Source: Prevotella koreensis
Lineage (GTDB): Bacteria > Bacteroidota > Bacteroidia > Bacteroidales > Bacteroidaceae
DNA: 64,000 nucleotides
NCBI RefSeq assembly: GCF_003977605.1
Contig: NZ_RYYU01000001.1
Span: 2,358,600-2,422,599, forward strand
Reading direction: 5' to 3'
Shown here: positions 41,981 through 51,344 of the stretch, one piece after another
Layout: each line of letters begins with the position of its first letter
Position numbering within the stretch: position 1 is the first letter of the stretch
Program-made: the position numbers and the translations under genes
Notes under the pieces: generated by a model
The model's database searches: none
What the model was told of the DNA's origin: nothing
What the model saw: only the letters and a program-made list of their open reading frames with translations

Positions 41981-42627
41981 TCCAGCAGGCCGTCTTTCAT
42001 TTTTATTGTACGGTCTGTAATATCAGCGAGGGATTCATCGTGTGTTACGATGACGAATGTTTGTCCGAACTTGTCGCGCAGGTCGAAGAAAAGTTGGTGT
42101 AGTTCGGCCTTGTTTTTCGAGTCAAGCGACCCTGAAGGCTCATCAGCCAAGATAACTGCCGGGTTGTTTATCAGTGCCCTTGCCACCGCCACGCGTTGTT
42201 TCTCACCTCCCGAAAGTTCTGCCGGTTTATGTTCTGCACGGTCTGTAAGTCCCATGAACTCAAGCAATTCTTTTGCCCGTTTCTTTGCTTCGCTCTTGTT
42301 TGTCCCACCTATATATGCCGGAATCATAATATTCTCGATGGCAGTGAACTCAGGCAACAAGCGATGAAACTGGAACACGAAGCCGATGTGCCGGTTGCGG
42401 AAATCAGCCAGTTTGCCTGCCGACAGTGACGAAATGTCTATGCCATCGATTTTTATTGTTCCGCTGTCAGGTTTGTCGAGCGTTCCGATTATTTGCAGCA
42501 GTGTCGTCTTACCCGCCCCGCTTGGCCCCACGATACTCACTATCTCTCCTTTTTCTATACGCAGGTCAATCCCTTTCAGCACCTGTAGCGAGCCGAAACT
42601 CTTTTTTATATCATTAATTTCTATCAT
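41965..42627 (-). CDS. LolD-type ABC transporter ATP-binding protein
   Basis: 220 residues with Walker [12 protein letters not shown], signature [15 protein letters not shown], Walker [14 protein letters not shown] and the H loop TFVIVTHDE. The sequence belongs to the LolD/MacB/FtsE group, which drives lipoprotein release or mechanotransmission rather than substrate transport. No permease gene is adjacent; lolC/E-type partners must lie elsewhere. It is 40 bases downstream of the antiporter on the same strand. The stop lies within a dispersed repeat unit. Confidence 0.88.
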   Translation of the reverse strand: MIEINDIKKSFGSLQVLKGIDLRIEKGEIVSIVGPSGAGKTTLLQIIGTLDKPDSGTIKIDGIDISSLSAGKLADFRNRHIGFVFQFHRLLPEFTAIENIMIPAYIGGTNKSEAKKRAKELLEFMGLTDRAEHKPAELSGGEKQRVAVARALINNPAVILADEPSGSLDSKNKAELHQLFFDLRDKFGQTFVIVTHDESLADITDRTIKMKDGLLENIQT

Positions 42628-42667
42628 CTTATATCTCCTTTTTTGTTATGATTTTCGGCATTTAAAT

Positions 42668-44788
42668 TTACTTTTTCACTTTCTCAATCCATTCCGCCAG
42701 ATGCTCGTATGCACTCTTGTCCTCGAAGTGTTGCGGTTGGGCGAACGTCATTTCGTCCATCGGGTCACCATATTGGTCAGGGAATAGTATTATGATGTTC
42801 TTTCCGGTAAAGAACTTCGTGATTTCTTCTGGCAAACGTTCCAGTGCGTTCTTGTACGACACCGTACCCTTTCGTGCAGCCACAACAACAAAGAGATGGT
42901 CGTCGGCAATGGTACCTGCAAGTTTCGGCAGTCCCACCCAATGATACATTTCGGAATAGTCGGCTCTTGCTTCCGGGTGCCGGTTGTTGATGTATTGTCT
43001 TATCAGTTGCAGCGTATCTCCGCGCCCATGAAACTGAATGCGACATTCGAGACTATCCGTCATTCGTGCCAAACGCTCCAACCAACGATAAAATCCCGCT
43101 TCAAACTGTGCTCTCGAAGGCACTGCCACCTGTATGCGCCGTATGGTATTAATCGGTTGTATGAGTCTCACCATCATTATCTGTTGGTTCAATCCGTTGT
43201 AAAGACTCTGATGAAACTGTCCCCAGAACTTCGTAGATACCTCCTTGTGAGTGTGCATTCCGATTATAATCTCACTGGCATGAAACTCCTTGAAAGCGTG
43301 CTTTATGCCGTTCGCGATGTTCGCCGCCACCCTCACCTGTGTCTCCATCTTCACATCTGCGGCTGCCGCCACTTTCGTCATTCTATCCAGCAGCAGTCTT
43401 CCCGCTTCCTGATTTTTCGCCATTTTCTCGTCATCATACACCACGTTCAGTCCCACTAATCCGCGGTTAAGTTTCGGGTTGCGCATCAGTATGGCCATGT
43501 TGACGAGGCGTTCTGCATACTCCGGATACTTCATCGGTATAAGTATTTTCTCGTCATCGTTGTGTGTGTCTTCGCTTGCCATGTCCTTATCGCGCAGCGT
43601 GATGCCTTGCGCCGACCGCTCGGTGACAAAAGTAGATATGATACACGTCACAAGTATCATTATAATAACACCGTTGAGCATGTTGTCGTCAACGATTCCC
43701 AGTCCATGAGCCTCCTCCATTTTCATGCCCACCATGAGTACAGCAATGGCTCCGGCAGCATGTGCAGAGGTCAGACCGAACATCATGTGACCCGACGACA
43801 GCGGCAACCTGCATAGGTAGCATGAAAGGTAAGCCGCGATAGCCTTGCCGAACGTGCCGAAGAACACTATCGCCGCAACCACGGCAATTATTTCCCCACC
43901 ATTGAAAAGCACCCTCACATTGATCAGCATACCCACGCCAATGAGGAAATAAGGAATGAAAAGTGCGTTTCCTATGAACTCAATTCTGTTCATAAGTGCC
44001 GACAGATGAGGAATATAACGGTTGAGGATAAGTCCGGAAAGGAACGCCCCGAAAATGCCTTCCAGCCCCGCCGCATCGGTCAGTACAGCACTCATGAACA
44101 GTATCGCCATAATGAAGATGAACTGCATCACGGCATCGCTGTAACGGCGAAGAAACCAACGTGTCAGTCGTGGTATGGCAAAAGCCAGGAAAAAGCACAC
44201 CGCCAATATCTTGACGACAAACCATATCCAGAACATAATGCCACCGCCGTCACCACCTACTGATACCACCGCTGCTATTACTACAAGCGCAAGGAACAGC
44301 GCAATCATCGTTTCGCCTACGCTGAGCATGACGCTCGGCTTGCTCTGCAAACCGTAACGGCTCACAATAGGGTAGGAAATGAGAGTGTTCGAGGCCATTA
44401 TACAACTCAGCATTATACCCGAAATGGGCTGATAGCCAAGAATGTAAGTGCTCGCAATATAGGTTACCGCAAACGGAATTGAGAACGATAGCAAGGCGAA
44501 TATAACAAGATGTTTCCGTTTCTTCTTCATTCCTTCGAAGTCCATTTCGAGTGCAGCAAGAAACATTATATAATATAGTCCCACCTTCCCGAACAATTCG
44601 AAAGAGTCGTCGCGCACCAATATATTCAGTCCGTATTGTCCGAGCAACACGCCTGCGAGCACCATTCCTATTATGTGAGGAATCCTGAGTTTACCCATTA
44701 TGATTGGAGCAAACAATATGATGAGCAACACCACGAAGAAAATCAGCGTGGGGTCGGTAATCGGGAAATATTCTGTAAGGTCGAACAT
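42668..44788 (-). CDS. Cation/proton antiporter (CPA2 type) with C-terminal cytoplasmic domain
   Basis: About 706 residues. The ATG at 44788 (MFDLTEYFPITDPTLIFFVV) is chosen; the open frame extends 27 codons further without sense. Residues 15-400 hold about 12 membrane helices with the family stretches LRIPHIIGMVLAGVLLGQYG and GIFGAFLSGLILNRYIP. The 300-residue C-terminal part resembles tandem universal-stress-like folds (IIIGMHTHKEVSTKFWGQFH) rather than a TrkA domain. It exchanges Na+ or K+ for protons at the inner membrane and probably has nucleotide-dependent control. It may be cotranscribed with the LolD-type gene. Confidence 0.9.
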   Translation of the reverse strand: MFDLTEYFPITDPTLIFFVVLLIILFAPIIMGKLRIPHIIGMVLAGVLLGQYGLNILVRDDSFELFGKVGLYYIMFLAALEMDFEGMKKKRKHLVIFALLSFSIPFAVTYIASTYILGYQPISGIMLSCIMASNTLISYPIVSRYGLQSKPSVMLSVGETMIALFLALVVIAAVVSVGGDGGGIMFWIWFVVKILAVCFFLAFAIPRLTRWFLRRYSDAVMQFIFIMAILFMSAVLTDAAGLEGIFGAFLSGLILNRYIPHLSALMNRIEFIGNALFIPYFLIGVGMLINVRVLFNGGEIIAVVAAIVFFGTFGKAIAAYLSCYLCRLPLSSGHMMFGLTSAHAAGAIAVLMVGMKMEEAHGLGIVDDNMLNGVIIMILVTCIISTFVTERSAQGITLRDKDMASEDTHNDDEKILIPMKYPEYAERLVNMAILMRNPKLNRGLVGLNVVYDDEKMAKNQEAGRLLLDRMTKVAAAADVKMETQVRVAANIANGIKHAFKEFHASEIIIGMHTHKEVSTKFWGQFHQSLYNGLNQQIMMVRLIQPINTIRRIQVAVPSRAQFEAGFYRWLERLARMTDSLECRIQFHGRGDTLQLIRQYINNRHPEARADYSEMYHWVGLPKLAGTIADDHLFVVVAARKGTVSYKNALERLPEEITKFFTGKNIIILFPDQYGDPMDEMTFAQPQHFEDKSAYEHLAEWIEKVKK

Positions 44789-44892
44789 CGTGCTTCTTGT
44801 TTTGCATACAAAATTACAAAAAATAACCGTATCGTGCATATAATACGATAGAAAGTTGTATTTTTGCATCGGATTTTAAACATTTATTACGT

Positions 44893-45906
44893 ATGAAAGT
44901 GGCAATAGTAGGCGCGAGTGGCGCTGTAGGACAGGAGTTTTTGCGCATCCTTGACGAGCGTAATTTTCCCATTGACGAGTTGTTGCTGTTCGGTTCGGAG
45001 CGTTCCGCCGGCACGAAATACAACTTCCGTGGGAAGGAAATAGAAGTGCGTTTATTGCGTCATGGAAACGATTTCCGCGACATTGACATTGCCTTCACGT
45101 CGGCAGGGGGCGCAACAAGCAAGGAATTTGCAGAAGACATAACGAGATATGGTGCAGTGATGATAGACAATTCGAGTGCGTTCCGAATGGACGACGATGT
45201 GCCGTTGGTGGTTCCGGAGTGTAATGCAGAGGATGCCCTGAAGCGTCCGCGCGGCATCATTGCCAATCCCAACTGCACAACGATAATGATGGTTGTGTGT
45301 CTGCAACCGATAGAGAACATCTCGCACATCAAGCGCATACGTGTGGCTTCCTATCAGAGTGCGTCGGGAGCGGGGGCGGCGGCAATGGCCGAACTGCAAC
45401 AGCAATACCGCGAGATAATAGAAGAGGGCGAAGTGAAGACAATCGACAAGTTTGCCCACCAACTGGCATATAACGTCATTCCGCAGATAGATGTATTCCA
45501 GCCCAACGGCTATACAAAGGAAGAGATGAAGATGTATCATGAAACCCGCAAGATAATGCACACCGATGCACGTTGCTCTTCGATGTGTGTCAGGGTGAGT
45601 TCGCTGCGTTCCCACTCAGAGAGTGTTTGGATAGAGACCGAGAGTCCGGTCTCTGTTGAGCAGGCACGTGAGGCTTTCGCAGCCGCTCCCGGCATCACGC
45701 TGAAAGACGACCCCGCAAACCTTGTCTATCCGATGCCGCTTGATACCGCCGGCAGAGACGACATTTTCGTGGGTCGTGTGCGCAAAGACATTGCCGATGA
45801 TTGCGGTCTTACGTTCTGGCTTTCAGGCGATCAGATTCGCAAGGGTGCTGCACTCAATGCCGTTCAGATAGCCGAGTATTTGGTGAAAGTCGGTGATGTG
45901 AAATAA
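44893..45906 (+). CDS. asd: Aspartate-semialdehyde dehydrogenase
   Basis: 337 residues. Reduces aspartyl phosphate to the semialdehyde for lysine, threonine, methionine and diaminopimelate. The NADP loop ([20 protein letters not shown]), the catalytic Cys in [13 protein letters not shown] and the [17 protein letters not shown] stretch with the active His are all present. TATTTTTG at 44859-44866 is its -7 box. It is divergent from the antiporter. Confidence 0.96.
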   Translation: MKVAIVGASGAVGQEFLRILDERNFPIDELLLFGSERSAGTKYNFRGKEIEVRLLRHGNDFRDIDIAFTSAGGATSKEFAEDITRYGAVMIDNSSAFRMDDDVPLVVPECNAEDALKRPRGIIANPNCTTIMMVVCLQPIENISHIKRIRVASYQSASGAGAAAMAELQQQYREIIEEGEVKTIDKFAHQLAYNVIPQIDVFQPNGYTKEEMKMYHETRKIMHTDARCSSMCVRVSSLRSHSESVWIETESPVSVEQAREAFAAAPGITLKDDPANLVYPMPLDTAGRDDIFVGRVRKDIADDCGLTFWLSGDQIRKGAALNAVQIAEYLVKVGDVK

Positions 45907-45953
45907 GTAATGCCGCCTGCCGTAGTGCAGTAGTTGATATATTAGAAACCAAA

Positions 45954-46010
45954 ATCGCCCATTTTGCAAAGCAATTTGGGCGATTTTGGTCTGCAAAATG
46001 GGCGATTTTG
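45954..46010. repeat. 22-base-period GGGCGA repeat array, copy 3
   Basis: Cores lie at 45955 (TCGCCC), 45978 (GGGCGA) and 46000 (GGGCGA). The unit GCAAAATGGGCGATTTTG is nearly the same as in the copy after nagB. It begins about 50 bases after the asd stop, the same distance as behind nagB. Confidence 0.85.
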
Positions 46011-46368
46011 CAATTCAAAACAGGATGAATTGAAAAACAAGAGAAGATGTATTAACCCCCAATCGTTCATAAATTGTTTTAACACCAAATAATTATACAA
46101 TTTTGCATTGTATTTGAATGTTGTGTAAATGATTTTCAATTTATTTTGTGAGTGGATAATATTTTTTATAAAAATACTTGCATGTTTCAATAAAAATTTA
46201 TAATATTGCAAGAAAATAACAAAAGCATGAACTTGTATAGGTAGATATAACCATAACTGCCAAATATCAGCACAATGTTCAGAATGTTGAATGTACATCC
46301 TAAAACTAACTATTCCGGAAACGGATAACATAAGAGATAACATAATATTAATATTAACTAAAAACTGA
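46011..46368. other. AT-rich leader region before the lipoprotein gene
   Basis: I see no gene. The stretch is very AT-rich and probably holds the promoter of the lipoprotein/OmpA pair; a possible box TATAATATTG at 46200-46209 is a poor match to TAnnTTTG. Confidence 0.4.
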
Positions 46369-47106
46369 ATGATTATGAATTATTTTAAGAAATCAAGAAT
46401 GCTGGGTTTGCTATTAGTTATACTTACAATGGCGACAGCGATAGTGTTTGTTTCGTGCGGCAATGATGACGACGAAGGAGATGGAGTAACCCATGACAAA
46501 GCGACGATTACTGTTTACAAAAACATAACTTTGGGAGCTTGTAAAAACAAAACAAATGGGCATTTCCTAAAATTGAAAAATGGTTCTACTGTAAAATTGT
46601 CTAATATTGATAAGACTAAAACAAAAGAATTGGTTATGTTATTCCATTCTACATATGATGGTCCCGGTCATATCCTTTCTCCTGCGGCTTTTTCAAGTAC
46701 CTCATACAAGAATGAAGATGACCTTTACACACTAAATCAGAAAGGAGTTTCCTATTGGAATCAGGCAAATATGGTTTCGAGTTTGATGACTGAACCTCGA
46801 GAGCCTTTTAGTGCGGAAGACTTTCAGACGTTGGCGAATTCTCGTGATTACAAGGCGTTTGCAAGAGCGTTTGCAAAAGCAAACAGAGGCAAAGAGAATC
46901 TTAAACATGTAAGTAATAATATATATGATCCGAAGGTCGGAACTTGTTATTTAGTGCAATTCAATGGACTTGTACGGTCTTTCATATTGATAAAAAGTGT
47001 AGTAAATGGAAAGAAAGGCTCAATAACTTTCGATATGATTGTTGAAAGCCGTGTAAAGAATAAGGATTTGGAACTTGCCAAATATATACAACCGGATATA
47101 AAATGA
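46369..47106 (+). CDS. Lipoprotein of unknown function
   Basis: 245 residues (or two fewer from the ATG at 46375). A signal peptide with lipobox AIVFVSC|GNDDDEGDG places it in the outer membrane; the acidic residues after the Cys resemble the lipoprotein export signal of Bacteroidetes. The mature part is mixed alpha/beta, without a recognised family. It is 55 bases upstream of an OmpA-family gene on the same strand, so a joint envelope role is possible. Confidence 0.7.
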   Translation: MIMNYFKKSRMLGLLLVILTMATAIVFVSCGNDDDEGDGVTHDKATITVYKNITLGACKNKTNGHFLKLKNGSTVKLSNIDKTKTKELVMLFHSTYDGPGHILSPAAFSSTSYKNEDDLYTLNQKGVSYWNQANMVSSLMTEPREPFSAEDFQTLANSRDYKAFARAFAKANRGKENLKHVSNNIYDPKVGTCYLVQFNGLVRSFILIKSVVNGKKGSITFDMIVESRVKNKDLELAKYIQPDIK

Positions 47107-47161
47107 CAATAATGAGTTAATCAAATATTCAACAAAACTTTAACCAAAATTATATACTAAT

Positions 47162-48607
47162 ATGAAAAAGTTATTTTTATCAGCAGTATTATTTCTATTG
47201 GGAATAACTGCATCGTTCTCACAAGTTGGTCTGAGAGCCGGATCGGAACTTCTTAACCGTCATTGGCAGTTCTCTTTGCATGGAGGATATGATTTCGGAT
47301 TGAATCATCATAATTCGTATCGTCATCTTAAGTTCAAAGGCGGTCCAAACATAGGGTTTGGCATAGACCATTATTGGAGTTGGTTCGGTTTAGGTTTGGA
47401 TGGAGACTATATCACAAACAAAGCCGATTTCGATTTCAAGGATGTTAATCCGCGATATTTGGAAGGTTTGAAAATGAATAAGAAGAACGTGGAACGCATA
47501 TTTTTGGGTGCAGGTCCGTCGTTCCGTCTTCCCGCCACCATTCTTCCTGAGTTCATGGCAGAGTTGAATCTCCGTGCAGGTATGGTAAACATAAGCGGTG
47601 GTGAGTGTTCGCCGGAGAGCGGTCATAATTATGAATATTATAAGGTCGAAAAAATAGATTCCAAGACACGCTTGGCCATGAAGTCACAACTGCGTTTTAC
47701 ATATTTCTTCAACGATGTTGTAGGTGTTAATCTTGGCGCATACTATATGCATTGCTTCAACGTTCCTTATGCTGATAATTGGTATGATCCGGTAATAATA
47801 AGGGCTCCTTACAGAAAGGAAAGGGCGGCTGTTAATCGTACATATAGTTCGGGCAAGACAGATATGTCGTCTTTCGGAGCGTTCTGTGGAGTGGTATTCC
47901 GTATCAATGCCAAGAAGGGGCCGGAACCGGTTGTTGTTCCTACACCAAAACCGGTAGTAAAGCCAACAGAATTTACTCTCAGAGGACGTGTAACCATTTG
48001 CGGAACGACAGAACCTGCAGTAGGTGCCACAGTAAAAGTGCAGGGTGGCAAGCACAGTAAAGCACAGGTGTTCACGACAGACAGCCGTGGTGAGTATTCT
48101 GTTTCTCTAAGAGCAGATACACGCTATACAATCAATATCACGAAGAAAGAATGTCTGCCGGCAGAGGAGTTCGTTGTGGATAAAAATCAATACGATCCTG
48201 TCAAGACATCGCTTGTTACTGTTGAACACTGTCTGACGAAACCTAAACTGAATGAACCGATACGTCTTAACAACATCCACTACGACTTCGATAAGGCTAC
48301 GATACGTCCGGATGCACGTCCTGAACTTGACCGCCTCGTTGCTTATCTTCTTGACAATCCTAACATTCGTGTTGAGATGTCGTCGCATACCGACTCGCGT
48401 GGCTCTGACTCATACAACCAGCGTCTGTCACAGCAGCGTGCAAACTCGGTTAAGGCATATCTCGTAGAGCATGGAGTTGCTTCGTCACGCATCGTTTCAG
48501 TGGGCTATGGTGAGACACGCCTGCTCAACAGATGTTCTAACGGTGTGCCTTGCAGTGAGGAAGAGCACCAGTTGAACCGTCGTACAGAGATGAAAGTTAT
48601 TGAGTAA
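47162..48607 (+). CDS. OmpA family protein with carboxypeptidase regulatory-like domain
   Basis: 481 residues. Signal peptide MKKLFLSAVLFLLGITASFS; a barrel-like part (25-260); a proline-rich linker (VVVPTPKPVVKPTEFTL); a carboxypeptidase regulatory-like beta domain (GRVTICGTTEPAVGATVKVQ); and a C-terminal OmpA domain (NIHYDFDKATIRPDARPELD, VEMSSHTDSRGSDSYNQRLS, RANSVKAYLVEHGVASSRI). It links the outer membrane to peptidoglycan. It probably shares a transcript with the preceding lipoprotein and ends at a shared terminator with the CobW gene. Confidence 0.9.
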   Translation: MKKLFLSAVLFLLGITASFSQVGLRAGSELLNRHWQFSLHGGYDFGLNHHNSYRHLKFKGGPNIGFGIDHYWSWFGLGLDGDYITNKADFDFKDVNPRYLEGLKMNKKNVERIFLGAGPSFRLPATILPEFMAELNLRAGMVNISGGECSPESGHNYEYYKVEKIDSKTRLAMKSQLRFTYFFNDVVGVNLGAYYMHCFNVPYADNWYDPVIIRAPYRKERAAVNRTYSSGKTDMSSFGAFCGVVFRINAKKGPEPVVVPTPKPVVKPTEFTLRGRVTICGTTEPAVGATVKVQGGKHSKAQVFTTDSRGEYSVSLRADTRYTINITKKECLPAEEFVVDKNQYDPVKTSLVTVEHCLTKPKLNEPIRLNNIHYDFDKATIRPDARPELDRLVAYLLDNPNIRVEMSSHTDSRGSDSYNQRLSQQRANSVKAYLVEHGVASSRIVSVGYGETRLLNRCSNGVPCSEEEHQLNRRTEMKVIE

Positions 48608-48666
48608 TATCAATCACTGCATAAGTGTTTCTCATGTTAAATGAGAGTGTGATTACTCCTCTTATA

Positions 48667-48712
48667 TAAAAAACTCGGGCGAATTTGAAATCCAAATTCG
48701 CCCGAGTTTTTT
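48667..48712. terminator. Bidirectional terminator
   Basis: AAAAAACTCGGGCGAATTTG pairs perfectly with CAAATTCGCCCGAGTTTTTT around a short loop. It lies between two convergent genes and ends both. The stem contains the GGGCGAATTTG core of the 22-base repeat family. Confidence 0.93.
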
Positions 48713-48721
48713 ATTGTTAAT

Positions 48722-49951
48722 CTATTCTGTCAGACATTTGTCGAGTTCTGCGGTAATGTTTTCCTTGTCCATTCCCCGTCCTATGAATACGAGTTTTATC
48801 ATTCTGTCGCCGTAGGTCTCGTCCCAATCGCGTCTCATGTCAGGGTTCTGTGTCATCAGTTGTTCCAGTTCCTCACCATTTGCGGTGGCATACCATAGTC
48901 CGCTTCCTTGCAGTGTTTTCTGAACTCCGGCCTGCTCGAAGAGGAAAGACATGTCGCGGTTGTGTGCGAAGTAGCACACGCCCTTCGTGCGTATCACCTC
49001 GCGAGGCCATTTCTTTGCCACTAACTGGTCGAAGTTGTTGATGTCGAAAGGTTGCCGACGGTAATACACGAACGTGCTTATGCCGTATTCGTCAGCCTCG
49101 CCGTCCTCATGATGGTGGTCGTGGTGATGGTGGTGGTGCCCGTGTCCGTGGTCGTGGTGATCGTGCTCATGCTTATGATGATGTTCGTGAGCATGTTTTG
49201 CCTCGTGCTCCTCTTCTTCTGTCATTGGGCGTTCTATTTCCTGAATCCAACGCGCTGATGTTATTGTGCGCTCGAAGTCGAACATTCCCGTGTTCAGAAT
49301 TTGTTCTAATTCTATGTCGGCATAGTCACATTCTATTATTTCGGCCTTTGGTTGCAGGGTTCTTATTATCTGCTTTACTTGACTGAGTTCTTCGGGCTTA
49401 ACCTCCGAAGCCTTGTTCAGCAGAATGATGTTGCAGAACTCAATCTGCTGTATTATGAGGTTTTCTATGTCTTGCTCGTCGAGACTGTCGTTCGTAAGTC
49501 GCTCTCCGCATGCAAATTCGCTTTGTATGCGCAGGGCATCCACCACGGTGACGATGCAGTCGAGGAGCGGCAGGTCGTTCTTGCGAGCCTCCGGTATCAT
49601 GGCCGGTATCGAGCAAATGGTCTGTGCGATGGGCTCCGGTTCACAGATACCGCTTGCCTCTATCACTATGTAGTCGAACTTTCCGGTCTTTATGATGTCG
49701 TTGAGTTGTGCTATAAGGTCGGTCTTCAATGTACAGCATATACATCCGTTCTGTAGTGCCACGAGGCTCTCGTCGTCCTGTGTCACCACTCCTCCTTTCT
49801 GTATCAGTTCGGCATCTATGTTCACCTCGCCTATATCGTTCACTATTACAGCGAATTTTATGTTCCGTTTGTTGCTTAAAATTCTATTTAGCAATGTAGT
49901 TTTTCCGCTGCCCAGATAACCCGTGAGCAACAATACCGGTATTTGTTTCAT
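48722..49951 (-). CDS. CobW/COG0523 family GTPase with histidine-rich loop
   Basis: 409 residues. G1 is LTGYLGSGKTTLLN; the family metal-binding motif is GCICCTLKTDL; Walker B is in FDYIVIEASGICEPEPIA; a CobW C-terminal domain follows (VCYFAHNRDMSFLFEQAGVQ). Between the domains lies a run of about 40 residues that is mostly His with Asp and Glu, which will bind zinc or a similar metal. Members deliver zinc, cobalt or nickel to target enzymes. There is no neighbouring target or visible Zur site, so the metal cannot be fixed; zinc is the most likely. Confidence 0.9.
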   Translation of the reverse strand: MKQIPVLLLTGYLGSGKTTLLNRILSNKRNIKFAVIVNDIGEVNIDAELIQKGGVVTQDDESLVALQNGCICCTLKTDLIAQLNDIIKTGKFDYIVIEASGICEPEPIAQTICSIPAMIPEARKNDLPLLDCIVTVVDALRIQSEFACGERLTNDSLDEQDIENLIIQQIEFCNIILLNKASEVKPEELSQVKQIIRTLQPKAEIIECDYADIELEQILNTGMFDFERTITSARWIQEIERPMTEEEEHEAKHAHEHHHKHEHDHHDHGHGHHHHHHDHHHEDGEADEYGISTFVYYRRQPFDINNFDQLVAKKWPREVIRTKGVCYFAHNRDMSFLFEQAGVQKTLQGSGLWYATANGEELEQLMTQNPDMRRDWDETYGDRMIKLVFIGRGMDKENITAELDKCLTE

Positions 49952-50003
49952 TTTCCTTTTGTTTTGTTTTAAAAAGTGGTTGTTTTAGAAATGATGTCTT
50001 TTA

Positions 50004-51332
50004 CTATTGCGACAAGAAACTTATATATTTGTTGCATATCTTCGATGAGTAAGCACTGAAGATGTTGTTGGCAAACAATATGTCGGTAATCTTGTTGTCG
50101 CGGACGTATGTGTTCATGTTCTTGGTGAAATAACGGTTGTCGATGATGTGTATTTCCTCGAACGAGAAGAACAGGTAACCGGGTATGGCATTGCCGAAAC
50201 TGTCTTTGAGAATGATGAGACGGCGGCCGTTCTTGATGGATGTTCTCACCTGCGTAATCTTCGAATCGCCACCCATGAAAGTGCAGTATGCCCCTCCGCT
50301 TCCGTCCTTGAACTTTACGAAATATTGCCCTTTGACAGGGGCTTTCTCGCCCGTCACCTGATAGTTCTTATTGATGTTGTAAACAATGTATGTCGTGGTG
50401 TATTCCACTCCTTTCGGAACGTGATACACGAAGTCTTCAGGCGACTGCTTTATGGCGATGTCCTTGGAGTAACTATACATCGAACCAACATATTTGTGAA
50501 CCACTTCGCGACTGTAACTGTTGAGGTCACGGAACGGCACGCCTGCCACTTCGGCGAACTTTTTGGCAGCGTAGTAACCGCCGAGAGGTGCCCAGTGGTG
50601 GTCGGTTCGCAGATAGATGTTTTCTGCGGCGTGTTCTCCCAAAGTCTGATGTATGTTTACCGCCTTCACTCCGGGCGACAGATGTTTCATTATGTTGTTT
50701 ATGGTGAGCAACTGCGGTTTGGTCACTTTCTTCACTTTTTCAGGGCAGTAATATTCTATTGCCGTAGGAATCACCATGCAATATACGTTCACGCTGTTCC
50801 CGAATTTCTCCTTATATCGGTTGGCAGCGTTGGCGTATGCCGTTCCGCCCTCTGCTCCCCCGCCGTATGCCATCAGTGCGCGTGCCGTAGGAGGGGTGCC
50901 CACAACGACGATTCCCGCATGCGCAATCTTGGCGTTCTCGTTGGCAGTCACTTTGTTCTTATAATTATATGTGGTGTCGTTGGCATCTTCTGTCGTGGGC
51001 ATTCCGTCATCGCCTCCGGAGTTTTGTGGTGTTGCTTCGGCGGCATGGAATGTTATTGACTCATCGCCTTCGATGTTGAGTTTCAGTGCCTTGCTGAACA
51101 TCATGCTCATCGACATGAATCGGTCGCGGAATGGTTCGCTATCGCTGAACCATGACGAAACCTCTGATGTGAACTTTCCACTTGTGAGTTTCTCCCATGT
51201 GAAATCCGGAAATGTGGCAAGGTCGCGCTTCTCGAGTTCAGAGAATGTGCTGCGTGGGAATGTCAGGAATACCACGGTGAGTATGGTGAACACTCCGGAG
51301 AGCAGGCCAAGATAGATATGATTGTGTCTCAT
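50004..51332 (-). CDS. DHHW family protein (AlgX/AlgJ-like)
   Basis: 442 residues. A membrane anchor (HIYLGLLSGVFTILTVVFLT) is followed by an SGNH-like extracytoplasmic domain with the DHHW motif (LRTDHHWAPLGGYYAAKKF) and a late catalytic-type block (LIILKDSFGNAIPGYL) in which KDSFG provides the nucleophile Ser. In alginate and similar systems these proteins move acetyl groups from an MBOAT partner to polysaccharide. Its start lies 12 bases after the MBOAT gene stop, consistent with that pairing. The acceptor polymer is unknown. Confidence 0.85.
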   Translation of the reverse strand: MRHNHIYLGLLSGVFTILTVVFLTFPRSTFSELEKRDLATFPDFTWEKLTSGKFTSEVSSWFSDSEPFRDRFMSMSMMFSKALKLNIEGDESITFHAAEATPQNSGGDDGMPTTEDANDTTYNYKNKVTANENAKIAHAGIVVVGTPPTARALMAYGGGAEGGTAYANAANRYKEKFGNSVNVYCMVIPTAIEYYCPEKVKKVTKPQLLTINNIMKHLSPGVKAVNIHQTLGEHAAENIYLRTDHHWAPLGGYYAAKKFAEVAGVPFRDLNSYSREVVHKYVGSMYSYSKDIAIKQSPEDFVYHVPKGVEYTTTYIVYNINKNYQVTGEKAPVKGQYFVKFKDGSGGAYCTFMGGDSKITQVRTSIKNGRRLIILKDSFGNAIPGYLFFSFEEIHIIDNRYFTKNMNTYVRDNKITDILFANNIFSAYSSKICNKYISFLSQ

Positions 51333-51344
51333 TGTTATGATGTT

